A program made the position numbers and the translations under genes. Of a DNA stretch of 64,000 bases, positions 63,912-64,000 are shown one piece after another. Below the pieces are notes generated by a model that did no database searches, was not told the DNA's origin, and worked only from the letters and a program-made list of their open reading frames with translations. Every line of letters starts with the position of its first letter. Position 1 is the stretch's first letter. The stretch covers positions 30,259 to 94,258 of the forward strand of contig NZ_MTAW01000045.1 of the NCBI RefSeq assembly GCF_002154725.1, read 5' to 3'. The DNA is from Nostoc sp. 106C (GTDB taxonomy: Bacteria > Cyanobacteriota > Cyanobacteriia > Cyanobacteriales > Nostocaceae).

Positions 63912-64000
63912 TATCTCTACAAAAATCAAAATAGAGGCTCTTAAACTGAACTTCCCCCTTTGACAAAATTCGTGTGCAATGCATAGCAAGGGTTGCGAGA

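Overview
The window is cyanobacterial chromosome, most likely from a filamentous heterocyst-forming species (Nostocales). The evidence is the very frequent HIP1 octamer GCGATCGC, a plant-type [2Fe-2S] ferredoxin (petF), biliverdin reductase (bvdR), a CRR6-type NDH-1 assembly factor, a phytol-kinase-like protein, cyanobacteria-restricted families (DUF760, DUF3685, DUF1350), many pentapeptide-repeat proteins, and dense heptanucleotide short tandem repeats typical of Nostoc-type genomes. The genus assignment is inference. I saw no rRNA, tRNA, CRISPR array, prophage or complete transposase gene.

Layout. 1-9.1 kb: the N-terminal part of a secreted surface protein, a 2OG-Fe(II) oxygenase, the GTPase HflX, a CtpA-type protease, ispG, a RelE/ParE-type toxin-antitoxin pair and a cysteine hydrolase. 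9-14.6 kb: a LysM-M23 peptidase, an HtrA protease, scpB, ispD and a family 9 glycosyltransferase. 14.6-18.5 kb: repeat-rich and gene-poor, with a CRR6 gene, an unknown gene and a candidate 55-residue peptide. 18.5-24.9 kb: a PerR/FurC-type Fur regulator, a 995-residue NACHT-pentapeptide protein, a DUF3685 pseudo-receiver protein and the phytol kinase homologue. 25-28.9 kb: a disulfide-less pyridine-nucleotide oxidoreductase, cobD-type aminotransferase, HU, and a lumenal pentapeptide protein. 29-33.9 kb: the glycine cleavage genes gcvT-gcvH-gcvP in order. 34-42 kb: an SDR, TPR and pentapeptide proteins, a PD-(D/E)XK protein, the bvdR-map pair and petF. 42-49 kb: a SpoIID-like protein, the sulfiredoxin-Dps pair, an HTH/GrpE-like protein, a STAS/PP2C partner-switching pair and DUF1350. 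49-56.8 kb: a membrane protein, a Ser/Thr kinase, a c-heme HAMP sensor, an orphan PhnD-type binding lipoprotein, KptA and an aromatic amino-acid permease. 57-64 kb: Uma2, serine/threonine dehydratase, an HD hydrolase, a pseudogene, PutA and a GNAT acetyltransferase.

Functional links. ispG and ispD both serve the MEP isoprenoid pathway, and the phytol kinase homologue acts on a downstream product. Sulfiredoxin, Dps and the Fur-type regulator form a peroxide-response theme, although the regulator is 25 kb away. The STAS and SpoIIE-type phosphatase genes converge with no spacer.

The most unusual material is non-coding. There are two structurally complete copies of a MITE family with 18-bp terminal inverted repeats and perfect 10-bp target duplications, one of them carrying a second nested palindrome. 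Two longer imperfect palindromic elements share ATACCA termini. Several intergenic repeats have entered or bounded genes: in-frame repeat translation inside PutA and the DUF3685 protein, and heptamer arrays that supply stop codons. Other points of note are HflX with ATA where its start codon is expected, a 4 x 21 bp array upstream of the phytol kinase gene, and several small or decayed genes.
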